Notes: generated by a model not told the origin, from the letters alone. Shown: positions 24,556-37,699, counted from the stretch's first letter. The stretch: 64,000 nt of DNA from Priapulus caudatus (GCF_000485595.1 NW_014577373.1:86687-150686); one strand, 5' to 3'. Program-made: numbers and translations.

Positions 24556-26639
24556 GCAGTGCTTTTATGAGTGAACTTTGCACATTGCGCTGTCCTGCAT
24601 AGCACGGTCAACATCTGAATGTACTCGGTCCGTGTCGAAATGTGAACTGAACAGTTATAATCTCAACTGTCGAATTCGGCGTGCGTCATGTCCACCTGAG
24701 GTTTTGTTGACATTCGCAGCTTCGCTTCAGTGTCTTTGGCACGGCGTTTCGATCAAATGGTTATTCTCTGAGGCTCGTCATGCTAGGTCGGCCGTTACTA
24801 AGTGCAGCGACGAACTCGGCGGGAAGTGAAAGGAATGTTAAATATTATATTATATGCCGAGGAAACTGAGCCGAAGCTCAGCTGGCTTCATTCGGCTGCA
24901 ACCAACGGTAGTTCGTCGTAGTGAATGGTCTGAACTGGTGAATAGTGTCACGTTCGCGTGTTCCGGCGTTCGAATGTCTTGCTAACATCCGTACGACGGA
25001 TCCAGGGTTCTACGTGTAGAGCGGATGTTTCCACGCGAGGCAGTCGCATGTTTGCGTACGTTTGGTGGTACATGTTTGTGCCGTGTCACTGTAAACTAGG
25101 TGTGTAGGCACTAACATGGGAGGGAAACCGGCCGATAGACTGATCCAAACGAGGCACAAAACATTGAGCAGTGTCTGGGAACCCTTCCTTGATTTTTTGT
25201 ACTGTAAACACAGCTTGTGCATAGTGCACACGTTATAACTGTGTACCCTACGCACATTCTAACTGTGCAACTTAAACACGTTCTGTGTACCCCACACACA
25301 TATGTTACACACAGACTAACTGTGTACCTTACACTTATTCTAACTGTGTAACTTACACTAATTCTAACTGTGTAACTTACACTTATTCTAACTGTGTAAC
25401 TTACACATGATTTCAGTGTGAGTTGTGTACACATTCTGTACTGACACTGTACGATTGTCAGTCAAAGGCGTTCGTTACACACAGCTGTTCTCCATCTTCA
25501 TTGACAACTTGTCCATCTCTGTCACACTAACTGATTAATATCGATGACTAATATAGTAACACGTGATTCGAGCTGTAGCATGAGAAAACCGTAAATTTAT
25601 ATCTTGTTCTTTCGACTTCGATCACATGTTTGACGTAGGTCTGTCGCGGAAGGCCCATGTTTATACGTGCTGTGATAGACTCACGCAACAGCAGCAGCAG
25701 CTGCCATCTCCAGGCTGGTTTTCCCATTGAAACAACTGTTTTGTTACTGAGTAACTGAAGGCAGAGTAACACCAATGGGTGAAGGGGGAGCATTTCGCAT
25801 GTTCACAAGATTTACATGAGAAAACGATGTTGTTATGAGTGTTTGGTCGCGTGTTACAGTTACATGCATTTTACGAAATGAGCAAGTACTTCTCTGTTTT
25901 TTTTAATTTTCTGTATGATAGTATGAGTGAATGTATAATGGTGAATAACTAGTGTAAATTTTAACTGATACGTATGTTGATTTACTTGTTACTGACTGTG
26001 CTTGTAGTTTATAGAATCTTTGAACACTATCTGAGATTGTTGTTACAGATGCTATTTTCGGGGGTGATGAGTAGTGGTAAACTTTTATGTTATCCTATCG
26101 TTTTTTCAGAGCACAGTGACACAGGCACTATTGGTTGATGGAATATTAGGTATTATTAACGTTTCCCCGGTGAGAATCACCAAATTATTAAAAAATTAAA
26201 GGATCAGGTAACCTCCCCAACTCCACCTGCATGCGCGTCAGTCAGTTTGAGGAGCTAACTGGTTTATATGCTGCACCCAGTATCAGCATCATCAGCCTTA
26301 CCACGCAGAGCCGTAGCTAATGATGGGAGGGCAAGGGGACAGTTTCCCCCCAGACCAATGTATGTTCTATTTCATGGTCAATAGCCAATAACGAAGTGAC
26401 CACGATTAACTGTCCAGGAACATCGCTGGTGGCTTCCCTCTCCCCTCCCTTCGCAAAACTTCGGGAAAGGTTGCCGCTTCCAAATAAGTCATTCCTCCCG
26501 CTCTAGACTAGGAAAGACAGTCTCTACAGGCCAGAGCTCTATGTTTCAACTTTATGCTGTGGCCAATATATTATGTATAGAGCATGGGCGCAGTAATACA
26601 ACAGCTCATTTCGCATATGTTTTACATTACTATCCTAAA
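24554..26639. other. intergenic sequence with a minor tandem repeat
   Basis: A degenerate ~24-bp repeat ('TAACTGTGTAACTTACAC') covers about 25255-25405. A 'GAGCCGTAGCTAATG...GGGG' fragment near 26308-26360 resembles the 'CCGTAGCCAGGGG' dispersed repeats. No gene recognised. Confidence 0.5.
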
Positions 26640-26791
26640 ACTTCTTCTTCTTCTTCTTTTTCTTCTTCTTCTTCTTCTTCTTCTTCTTCTTCTTCTTCTT
26701 CTTCTTTTTCTTCTTCTTCTTCTTTTTCTTCTTCTTCTTCTTCTTCTTCTTCTTCTTCTTCTTCTTCTTCTTCTTCTTCGTCTTCTTCTTA
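26640..26791. repeat. (TTC)n microsatellite
   Basis: About 50 TTC units with a few TTTTTC interruptions. The polyserine, polyleucine and polyarginine frames on both strands are artefacts. Confidence 0.97.
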
Positions 26792-26982
26792 TTTGTTGGA
26801 TGTGTGGTATGGCAAGCATCTGTGGGAAATGCCGGATGACTGCTTCTATGTCATTGTAGTTGTGTATAGTTGTTATTTAAGACACGTGATTGTACACTGT
26901 TGTACCCGGTTCAGTTCAGACCATATCACTAGGTGAACGAAGCTAATGCAAGCAGTTAATATTGAAGGATAATTTTCTTGTA

Positions 26983-26985
<3 letters not shown>

Positions 26986-27024
<39 letters not shown>
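26986..27024. repeat. (TA)n microsatellite
   Basis: Uninterrupted TA run. The neighbourhood (27025-27700) shows no recognised gene and includes a second short TA/CG tract at 27609-27645. Confidence 0.95.
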
Positions 27025-27027
<3 letters not shown>

Positions 27028-27708
27028 CAGATATTCGCTCAGATGTACATTTATAAAAAAAAAGAAGGTTTTGCTGTCAGTTCACACATAATAGTGACAG
27101 CATCGGATACAGCATAGATAAACCCCAACTCGTTCCCAAGGAATAACCAATTCCTCACCTGTAAATTATTGCGTGAACAAATGATTGTTATTAACTAGAT
27201 TAGGGCATTACGAGAGAGACCTGTGCAATTCGTAACGTCTTGTCGCATGCAGGTAGGTGTGTTTAGGTTATTAAACAGCTGGCAGTGTGAAATTACTTTT
27301 TTGTACTACATCGATGCCAGTGCCAGGTATACGAGGGGCGGTAATGTAATTAACGAAGTGCGGGGTTTCGGTAAGCTCTTGTAGGCGGAACAGCGTATGT
27401 TCCGTCACCTACCGTCGACACCTCTCATGCGTATGTATTATCTCGGATTTGTAATAAACTATTACGTGTAACGTTTCTTGTTCTGTGTTTAATGTTGCCC
27501 ATACTATTCTTGGTTAAGAATGCGCGCGAGGTCAACGTCCTGATTGCGAGAAAGTCACAGCTCGGGATTAAACAACAAGCATGGAATAGAAGTATGCTTC
27601 GTCCGTCGTGTATATATATATATATATACACGCGCGCACGCACGCCAACAGATATAGTGAGGCAGGCAGTCTTGAAACACCACAGGGGTAGTTCTAGGTT
27701 TGTGTGCA

Positions 27709-27738
27709 CCAAGGAGCTAAATATATTTAGCTCCTTGG
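27709..27738. mobile_element. 30-bp perfect palindrome with 6-bp direct flank
   Basis: The two 15-bp halves (CCAAGGAGCTAAATA and its complement) are exact. It is bounded by TGTGCA at 27703-27708 and 27739-27744. The flank repeat suggests an insertion with a target duplication rather than a chance hairpin; inference. Confidence 0.6.
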
Positions 27739-27996
27739 TGTGCACAAGCAAACGCAACAGACCAACACAGCGGCATGGCGTTTGGTATTGGTATGGTGCG
27801 ATTGGATAAACTTGTCACGTCGAGTTTAAATCAACGCGGATCAACCTATCGTGTTACTATTTATTACTAAGGAGCCGCGTTCGTTTTGCATATAAGCATG
27901 CCGGCCAAGAATTGTATACGAAATGTCATGAACGTGAGAACATTTTCGTCCGTAGCACCAGGGGGCGCTCGACAGTTGGAAGTTGGACTGAATCAG

Positions 27997-28162
27997 GCAC
28001 CCGGCAGATAGATGCGATATGATATGACTACTAGGCACTTAGGATATGACTACTAGGCACTTAAAAAAAAAAAACCTAACCCTAACCCTAACCCTAAAAA
28101 AAAAAAAAAATTAAATTAAAGTGCCTAGTAGTCATATCATATCGCATCTTTCTGCCAACACC
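27997..28162. mobile_element. palindromic element with telomere-repeat core
   Basis: Arms include 'GATGCGATATGATATGACTA' (28011 on) and the inverted 'TAGTCATATCATATCGCATC'. The centre is A-rich with three-plus 'CCCTAA' units (28075-28097). It is bounded by the 9-bp direct repeat CTGAATCAG (27988-27996 and 28163-28171), consistent with an 8-9 bp target duplication as in hAT elements. The left arm also holds a short internal duplication ('ATATGACTACTAGGCACTTA' twice). Confidence 0.8.
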
Positions 28163-28174
28163 CTGAATCAGAGC

Positions 28175-28214
28175 CACTGATCTCTATATTTAACTTGGTA
28201 TATAGAGATCAGTG
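28175..28214. mobile_element. 40-bp hairpin insertion with exact 8-bp TSD
   Basis: Ends 'CACTGATCTCTATA' and its complement. It is flanked by ATCAGAGC at 28167-28174 and 28215-28222. The same termini occur in the element at 28680-28726. The left TSD overlaps the flank of the neighbouring telomere-core element, so the insertions are adjacent. Confidence 0.8.
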
Positions 28215-28217
28215 ATC

Positions 28218-28258
28218 AGAGCACGCATATCAATATTGAATTTGAAATACGTGCTCTG
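28218..28258. repeat. imperfect palindrome
   Basis: 'CAGAGCACG' pairs with 'CGTGCTCTG' around an AT-rich middle. No convincing flank duplication. Confidence 0.5.
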
Positions 28259-28270
28259 ACTGCATGAATA

Positions 28271-28305
28271 CTGAGAACAATATTATATATATATATTGTT
28301 CTCAG
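28271..28305. mobile_element. 35-bp hairpin with 8-bp flank repeat (7/8)
   Basis: Ends 'CTGAGAACAATAT' and its complement around a TA run. Flanks are CATGAATA (28263-28270) and CATGAACA (28306-28313). Confidence 0.6.
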
Positions 28306-28322
28306 CATGAACATTGTCTAAC

Positions 28323-28363
28323 CATAGATATATACAAACCAAGATATGTGTTTGTATACTATG
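28323..28363. mobile_element. 41-bp hairpin with 7-bp flank repeat
   Basis: Ends 'CATAG.TATATACAAA' and 'TTTGTATA.CTATG'. Flanked by GTCTAAC at 28316-28322 and 28364-28370. Confidence 0.65.
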
Positions 28364-28679
28364 GTCTAACTATTTTTATTATTATTATTTTATTTATTTA
28401 GGCAATTAAACGAGTATATTATTTCTTTGGAATAAACCATGAACCGTACGTGTTTATAAAATGATAAAACTGTGTGTTATAAAACTAAAACAAGGTTTGT
28501 GCGAACTTAGCTTCGGCTTAATTAGCATTTGCTATAGAGTAAATTATTCGTTCATCAACAGATTCTATATATCCACGCGCCCGTGGATTTATCTACGAAA
28601 CTTACGGTGACTCAAGTCTGCATACACATTAACCTCGTCACCTCGTAAATATTAGTCTTCAAAGTCCAAGGGTCTATAT

Positions 28680-28726
28680 CACTGATCTCTATAATATAAT
28701 CACTGATTATATTATAGAGATCAGTG
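28680..28726. mobile_element. 47-bp hairpin insertion with exact 8-bp TSD
   Basis: Ends 'CACTGATCTCTATA' and its complement, the same as at 28175-28214. Flanked by GTCTATAT at 28672-28679 and 28727-28734. The middle sequence differs from the first copy, so this is a family defined by its termini. Confidence 0.8.
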
Positions 28727-28903
28727 GTCTATATCGAAGACGGAAAGTGACAACGTAGATCAAATAGACAGATCAACACTGCGGAGCGCAGTAGAACACC
28801 TTAGATTATGCAACCCTACTCTTGTTGGGTTATTGTTGGGTTATTGTATCATTATTGTTGAGGAGGAGGAGGAGGAGGGGTATTGTTGTAGGAGGATTAT
28901 TGT

Positions 28904-28950
28904 TAGGAGTAGATAGTAGAGATAGTACGTCTTCTATTATCTACTCCTGA
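28904..28950. mobile_element. TCAGGAGTA-type mini-palindrome
   Basis: Arms 'TAGGAGTAGATAGTAGA' and 'TCTATTATCTACTCCTGA'. Flanked by TTGT on both sides (28900-28903, 28951-28954). Related copies lie at 46702, 47662 and 49539. Confidence 0.6.
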
Positions 28951-28954
28951 TTGT

Positions 28955-29794
28955 ATCTATATAGAACACCCTTGCAATTTTTGCAATTGAAAATCCATTT
29001 AAAAAATTTGCAATTTACTAAAGAGGAAGGGAGCTAATTTCAATAGGGAATGACAGAAACAAAGAATCTAAATTAATGGGATCTTTTGAAGATGGCACGT
29101 GTCGACTACATTGAGATACTTATTCTCCAAAGAAAAAAAGTTTGGTGTAGCATTTGCAGAAAAGTATGAATTAAAATTTTGTATTCTATACAGATATCTG
29201 TATATTTGTAAAACAACTTAATTAATACCAAAAACAAGAGCATTGCATGAGACGTTGACGATACCACAGCCACCGCTAATGCGTATTACAAAGGATTGTG
29301 GGCCGCTGAGTCAAAGGTCATAACAACGATAACAGAATGGTGTGTTGTTTGTATCTGGCCGTCGACCGCGGCAGACCAGCTTAACTTTGTTGTGCACACG
29401 ACTTCCTGTGACCGTATGATTCCGAAGTAGAGTTGGTGAGTAGTTTGATATAAGTACTATATTCTGTTCGCGTGTGCATTTTGTCATATTGCTTTGCTAC
29501 TCAGGTGAGATATAAATCCCTAGGCCCGAAACTATTCCGCAGACTACTCGTTTCTCGCTTTTTGATTTTCTGGCACTCGGCCACAGGATCTTGAGCATAG
29601 CCACAGGCACAGGGACTACGTCCATGTCCGTACAGGTCGTACATTGTACCGACGTGAGTAGGTGGTACGGTAAGGTGGTAATACAATTTAAGTTCTATCT
29701 TATACGAGAATATCCCACAATTTTGGCCGGACGACTGACGTAACGTTTGTTACGGCAGCGGTAATCCGAGTTTCCTCTGCCTCTGGCTCTGACC
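28955..29794. other. unassigned intergenic sequence
   Basis: No gene or long frame recognised; mixed AT-rich sequence. Confidence 0.4.
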
Positions 29795-30100
29795 GGCGCA
29801 AATCCACTTTAGGCACCTTAGGTATCACGAAGTGATGCACAGATTTCTGTGTATCATCAACTGATGCACAGACTTTCCGTATATCAAGGAATGATGCAAA
29901 AACCCTAACCCTAACCCTAAGTCATAAAGTATAACCTTAGGCTTAGGTATCACGAAGTGTGTTAGGGTTAGGGCTAGGGTTAGGGTTAGGGTTTTTGCAT
30001 CATTCCTTCATATACGGAAAGTCTGTGCATCAGTTGATGATACACAGAAATCTGTGCATCACTTCGTGATACCTAAGGTGCCTAAAGTGGATTTGCACCG
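29795..30100. mobile_element. 306-bp palindromic element with telomere-repeat core
   Basis: Arms of about 110 bp ('CAAATCCACTTTAGGCACCT', 'ATCACGAAGTGATGCACAG' and onward) are near-perfect reverse complements. The centre has 'CCCTAA' units at 29903-29920 and 'TTAGGG' units at 29961-29993, themselves inverted. Flanked by an exact 8-bp CTCTGACC at 29787-29794 and 30101-30108. A fragment of the arm ('GTTTTTGCATCATTCCTTGA') also occurs at 8875-8895. Confidence 0.85.
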
Positions 30101-30244
30101 CTCTGACCAATGCCCTCGCCGACGACTTGGTGGATTTGGTGTGGGTTTTGAGATCACCATGGACTACGGCAGCGGTTGCAACTATAGTCAGTGTGAGTGT
30201 AGCTTTACTTTAGCCTTTAGACTTTAGTAGTACTATAGCCTATA

Positions 30245-30880
30245 GGCTATAGCTCTAGTAGGCCTACTAATATTATAGCCCGCGTACAGTTGCCGCAGGG
30301 CTATAGAACATTTTATGCCAGGTTTCGTAACGGCACCTGTCCCCCAATGCTTCCACGAAAATGGCTCACAAAATGCAGAATGATCGGGCTTTTTAACACT
30401 TATTTATCTACATGGACATCTCACCTATCTTTTTTAACATTTTCCACAACTTTACACCCTGTATTTATGCATTTATTCCTCAAAGTGCTAGCACTACTTG
30501 CATTTCGTTTTCAAATGGTGTGTACACGCGTGATGTCACCCGAAATGTAGACAAAACACATGGGCAACTATGATGCAGCCTATTACATTTCGGGTGACGT
30601 CACGCGTGTACACGACAGCATTTGAAAACGAAACGCAAGTAGTGCTAGCACTTTGAGGAATAAATGCATAAATACAGGGTGTAAAGTTGTGGAAAGTGTT
30701 CAAAAAGATAGATGAGATGTCTATGTAGATAAATAAGTGTTAAAAAGCCTGATCATTCTGCATTTTGTGAGCCATTTTTCTTGGAAGCATTGGTGGAAAG
30801 TTGCAGTTACGAAACCTGGCATAAAATGTTCTATAGCCTTGCGGCAACTGTACACGGGCTATAGTACTAGAGCTATAGCC
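30245..30880. mobile_element. 636-bp near-complete palindrome
   Basis: Left arm (30245-30550) and right arm (30585-30880) are reverse complements around a ~40-bp loop. For example 'CATTTCGGGTGACGTCACGC' at 30590 pairs with 'GCGTGATGTCACCCGAAATG'. Reading frames inside are mirror artefacts. Foldback or MITE-type element. Confidence 0.85.
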
Positions 30881-31001
30881 CTTATACTAGCATCTCGGAT
30901 TAGTTTAGCACATATACAAACTATTCATAAAGGGGTCCTAAAGTTAAAACTAGGATTGAGCATCCCCTGTTGCCACATGCCAGTGGCAACAAGGGCTATA
31001 G

Positions 31002-31412
31002 CAGTGTTTCCCCTGCATTGACACGAGCGTGGCGGGTCGCCTCGCTCAAATTCTTAGCTGCCACACAGAAATTTGGGCCCTAGTCTAGGAGGCATGTGCC
31101 ACAATACTTCATGTCTACAATAGAATATACAATGGGTTGTGTCTTCTAGACTAGCTCCGAATTTGTACAAAACACCACCTCGCTGACGAAAATCAATGTT
31201 CTTCCATAGAACAGTGCTAATAGAATGCACCAAAATAGCTTAGAATGCACCAAATTGCACCATTTTTTCAATTATTTTCCAGGGGGCATGCCCCCGGACC
31301 CCCCTAGCTGGGCGAGCACCACAGGTGCTCGCTTTGCTAGGACCTCGAAACGTACAAACACACCAAAACAAATATCCCACCTCACATACCTTTTTGGCCA
31401 GGGGAAACACTG
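31002..31412. mobile_element. hAT-type MITE, 411 bp
   Basis: 'CAGTGTTTCCCCTG' at the left is inverted at the right, typical of hAT ends. It is flanked by CTATAG (30996-31001 and 31413-31418), and the interior has 'GCCCCCGGACCCCCCTAG' as in the MITE at 16437. Confidence 0.75.
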
Positions 31413-31418
31413 CTATAG

Positions 31419-32229
31419 TAAGTACTACAGTCAGTACAGATAGCGCAACTACAATTTGCAAGGTACAAGTCCCTAGGTACAAATCCATGCCATTGAGGCA
31501 CTGAGTTTGTGTAATGTGCATTGCAACTTTGGGCTAGTAATTCCAATATCATCACTGTGCAAACAGTTGGTACGAGTCATATAAAGTAACAGTTGTGGTA
31601 AAGCAGTAATGTAATAGTGGGACCATCTCAGAATTTGTTACTGCAGAGAGTGCAGACTGTAAACTGTATACAATTTGATCAGGCAGGCTTACAAAAGAAT
31701 CAAGTAGCAAGCTATGGAAGTTTAGACAGAGATAAGTGAGATCATAAGTAGTGAGTAACAGTGCAGTAATGGTGGCATCTAGATAATGTTGTGCAGTGAT
31801 TGTGGTGAGATCTATTCGAACCTAAGCCTCTAAATAATCGAGCCGCTTTCCATGAGCGAGTGATACGGGATTTAGGTCATACCCTTCAACATGGGAAATC
31901 CTATAATCTGGGGTAAATTCTCATTTTACCAAATGCCTGGTAGCTGTGATTGAACCAATGCTGTACTAGAATGATGGGAGTAAGTAGCTGAAACTGAAAG
32001 AACCAACCATGTATTGCAGGACCATTTACTGTTTTTAGACTGTAAACGTTTGGTCCCACATTTTTTGCGGGCTAGGCAGCAAGTAGTAAGAATGTCCAGC
32101 CACATTACTGCCTAAAGTCTAACACTTGTCTAGTAATTATAGCTTTAGTAGGTCTGCTGGCATCAACCTCATCATAGATTTCTTTTAATTTCTCTGTGCT
32201 TCTGTTGCTGGTATATGTGCAACTTTATT
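31419..32229. other. unassigned intergenic sequence
   Basis: No gene or strong repeat seen. Confidence 0.4.
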
Positions 32230-32398
32230 ACCTCCGCCAAGGGGTTGGCAGGAGGTTATGTTTTCACCGGCGTGTGTTTGTTGGTTTGTGCGTGTACAGC
32301 CTAACTGGAAAAGTTATGGACGGATTGTCATAAAGTTTTCAGGATAGGTCAGAAATCGTCTAACTTAGAATTGATGAGATTTTGGTGGTGATCCGGAT
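32230..32398. repeat. dispersed 'CCTCCGCCAAGG' repeat, cut by gap
   Basis: Contains 'GGAGGTTATGTTTTCACCGG' and 'TTTTGGTGGTGATCCGGAT', landmarks of a repeat I know as widespread in marine invertebrate genomes. It ends at the N gap. Confidence 0.6.
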
Positions 32399-32408
32399 NN
32401 NNNNNNNN
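32399..32408. other. assembly gap (10 N)
   Basis: Ten consecutive N. Sequence after the gap (32409-32590) is related to 32625-32740 ('GAGCGTGGCGG.GAG.GAGCAGGGC', 'ACCATAGA.AGTGTTT'), so the gap lies in or beside a duplication. Confidence 0.95.
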
Positions 32409-32649
32409 GGGGGCGGGAGCGTGGCGGTGAGGGAGCAGGGCGAGGCGGAAGGGCAGGTGGCGAATTTTTCAAGCACGTTATATCTATGGGGCTCTTCTGA
32501 TTGGCTGCTTTAATTTGACCACACCATAGACAGTGTTTGGGATACCATAGATAGTATTATAAGCCGATTCGGTTTATATTTAGTGTGATGGATCGGGTTA
32601 GGGTTAGGATTAGGATTTGAGAGTGAGCGTGGCGGGGAGAGAGCAGGGC

Positions 32650-32898
32650 GGGGAGCGAAATTTTTTTTCCCACTTGAGTTCCGGACCCACCATAGATAGT
32701 GTTTTGTAATATATGGTTCGTATATTATATATGGTTGGATTATAGTTAGTGCTAGGGTTCGGTTACGGGTTAGGGTTAGGGTTAGGGTTAGGTATAGGTG
32801 GTATTCATTTTACATTGTTGCTTCGAGGTAATCGAGTGAATGGAGTGCGCTGATTGGCTGTGGTCCGGAACTCAAGCGGGGAAAAATATTTCGCCCCC
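32650..32898. mobile_element. inverted-repeat element with telomere-repeat core
   Basis: Arms 'GGGAGCGAAATTTTTTTTCC' plus 'CACTTGAGTTCCGGAC' (32651-32687) are inverted at 32862-32898. The centre contains four 'TTAGGG' units (32770-32800). No clear target duplication. Smaller TTAGGG tracts lie just outside at 32598-32620. Confidence 0.7.
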
Positions 32899-32949
32899 AG
32901 GACTCCACCCGTCAGTGCAAGCGCACACGGTATCAGAGTCTACAGTTTC

Positions 32950-33300
32950 CAGGGGCGTGTACAGGGAGGGGGGGTCCGAACCCCCCATGCTCGCGCAGAA
33001 AACGCATCTGAGGGGTGCTAATTTCAAAAGACCCCCCTTTCGCGTGCTCCTAACACCCCCCTTTCGAAAATCCTGCGTACGCCACTGCGACCAACCCCAC
33101 TATATACGGACACTATAACCCCATCAAGTCGGACAAGAAACCCCATACTGCTGAACTTCCCCATTACTTTGAAAGTTATGCAAAGGGTTTGACCAACCCC
33201 GCTATGTACGGACAAGAAACCCCATACTGCTGAACTTCCCATTACTTCGAAAGTTATGCAAAGGGTTTGACCAACCCCGCTATGTACAGACACTATAACC
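32950..33300. repeat. dispersed repeat and ~95-bp tandem duplication
   Basis: 32955-33090 has 'GGGGCGTGTACAGGG' and ends 'CTGCGTACGCCACTG', typical of a dispersed repeat. 33090-33300 repeats 'GAAACCCCATACTGCTGAAC' and 'AAGTTATGCAAAGGGTTTGA' twice. Confidence 0.7.
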
Positions 33301-33825
33301 TTATAACGGGGTAGAAACCTAACTTTTGAACAAGGGTGTCCAGCGGACTCCCGGGACCCTCAAAAAGAGGGAGTCCGCAGCAAAATGAGGTTCAAAATTA
33401 AAGCAATAACGCATGTGCCTATTTTTAAGATTCATGCAGTTGCACGTCTGCCAAATTTTCTTTGGACATTAGCTAAAAAAATACAGTAATTCAGCGAGGC
33501 CGTGCTCCGGAACGAACTAGTTAGTATGGCAGAATTTTCAGGGAGTCACACGGACTCTTGCATATGTCAAATCAGGGAGTCCGACAGTAAATCAGGGAGT
33601 ATTTGACTCCAGACTCCCATTAATTTCGCACCCTGCTTATTCGGGACTTGAGATGGAGGCGTACATGATGTGGAATACATGTGAAGGAACAGAGGCAAAC
33701 CAGGCAGGACAGCTGCAGTGTTGTATTGGCAAGGACTTCGTCCAAATGTTGAGTCACCGTGGCATGTAGGGAAGGCAACGACTGGAGTTCAAACCAGTGT
33801 GGAGTGCACCTGCCGCATCTGTCTG

Positions 33826-33990
33826 ACTGCGTGTCTGTCTGTCTGTCTATCTGTCTGTCTGTCTGTCTGTCTGTCGGTCTGACTGTCTGTCTGTCTGTCT
33901 GTCTGTCTGACTGTCTGACTGTCTGTCTGTCTTGACTGTCTGTCTGACTGTCTGACTGTCGGTCTGACTGTCTGACCGTCTGTCTGACGC
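33826..33990. repeat. (GTCT)n microsatellite
   Basis: GTCT/GACT units ending 46 bp before the first CUL1 exon. The Gln/Thr/Asp-rich minus-strand frames are artefacts. Confidence 0.95.
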
Positions 33991-34035
33991 ACCTGCGTCT
34001 GTGCGTGTTAGTGAATGTACGGAGCGTTTTTGCAG

Positions 34036-36424
<2,389 letters not shown>

Positions 36425-37416
36425 GGTGCTACGCTCATGTACCGTCAGCGATCGCCGGAGACGTCGGTGGGAATTGTCGATTTGGAGGCGTGGCATCTGT
36501 GGGGGGGGGGAAATGTTGAGATTTTAGCTATGCATGAGCGAAGATTGTGGCTGTAGAGCAGTTGTTGGGGCTGTTAAAAGTTTACGGTCGTGTGTTGGAA
36601 TTTCGTTCAGGTTGTATGTTTTCTGTGTTGCTCGTGAATTATTAATCGACTACCGTTCGTGTTTAATTCGCTCTTTTTCTGCGTGTGCTGAACCTGCCTA
36701 ACCCTAACCCTAACCCTAACCAGCTGGTAAATTGCGATGCGGAGACTGTCGTTCTTGCTAACCGCCATTTTCGTCGACCTACGCAGCGAATGCTTCCATC
36801 GTTATTGTGTTAATATATTGCGCTTAAAAGTTTAACCAATCTTGAGGTAAGTAATTGCAGAAATAAATCGTGAAACGTGCCGATGAAAATCCATCGGCAG
36901 GTGCTCCACAGAAAGGTATAGGATCGATTCGTAGCCCTGTTTGAGCAGGGCTACGTTATCGTATCTAGTGCTAAATGTACTAATATTTTACTTATATATG
37001 GCAAAAAAAATTATTTGTCATACAGTATTGAAATTTTCACATTTGTTATCCAGGGATCAAGTTGATGGTTTTGTCATTTTTGTTATTATTGTCCAAGGAA
37101 TGAAGCTTCAGTTTACCATTAATACCTAATATATTAGTAAGAAGTACCTGAAACTCTCACTGTAGTTATGAATTGTTTTATAATTATATAAGATTATATT
37201 TTGATTGTGTATGGTTAATGTTAATTTTTGCTATCGATTTGTGGTCAACAATATTTTGGGGCAATTTTATGTTTTTATAAGTTGCCTAATAATTTAGCTA
37301 TTATTTTTGCAATTTTTTTGCCAAGGTTTATTGCAATTACAATATCTTTTCAGAGCAACCCAAAAAAATAAACGGAACTTTGGGGCTTTTGTGTATCTGT
37401 CATTAATGGTCATAAT

Positions 37417-37451
<35 letters not shown>

Positions 37452-37480
37452 TCATGGTCATATATTAGTTTGTGGTTTAA
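36425..37480. other. unassigned sequence with a telomere-type tract
   Basis: Contains four 'CCTAAC' units at 36697-36720 and a (TA)n at 37421-37449. No CUL1 C-terminal exon recognised in any frame. Confidence 0.5.
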
Positions 37481-37487
37481 TGTCATT

Positions 37488-37526
37488 TAGGGTAGGGTTA
37501 GGGTTAGGGTTAGGGTTAGGATTATC
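37488..37526. repeat. interstitial TTAGGG tract
   Basis: Four to five TTAGGG units followed by AT-rich 'ATCATTAATTATTAATC' sequence. No palindrome seen around it. Confidence 0.85.
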
Positions 37527-37699
37527 AATCATTAATTATTAATCATTCATCATTAATGATATCAAAGTTGGGAACACTCCTAATGGAGCGTTAGCCATTT
37601 TCTGCATTTACCAGTTCAGCACTGCAGCACAATTAGTTTAGTAATTACCAAGAGATTCGCTCTCGGCTAATCACCATTCTATACGGCAGTTGAGCCTTT

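Noticed and set aside
26541-26936. Polyserine/polyleucine/polyarginine proteins
   Set aside because: Frames of a (TTC)n microsatellite on both strands.
30290-31021. Small frames of 86 and 94 aa
   Set aside because: They lie in the arms of a palindrome and mirror each other; no homology recognised.
33331-33637. Candidate hAT-like element with GGGTG/CACCC ends
   Set aside because: Inverted ends agree over only 7-8 bp and no flank duplication is visible.
33630-33790. Possible upstream CUL1 exon
   Set aside because: Translations in all frames show no cullin N-terminal sequence; only 34036 onward is recognisable.
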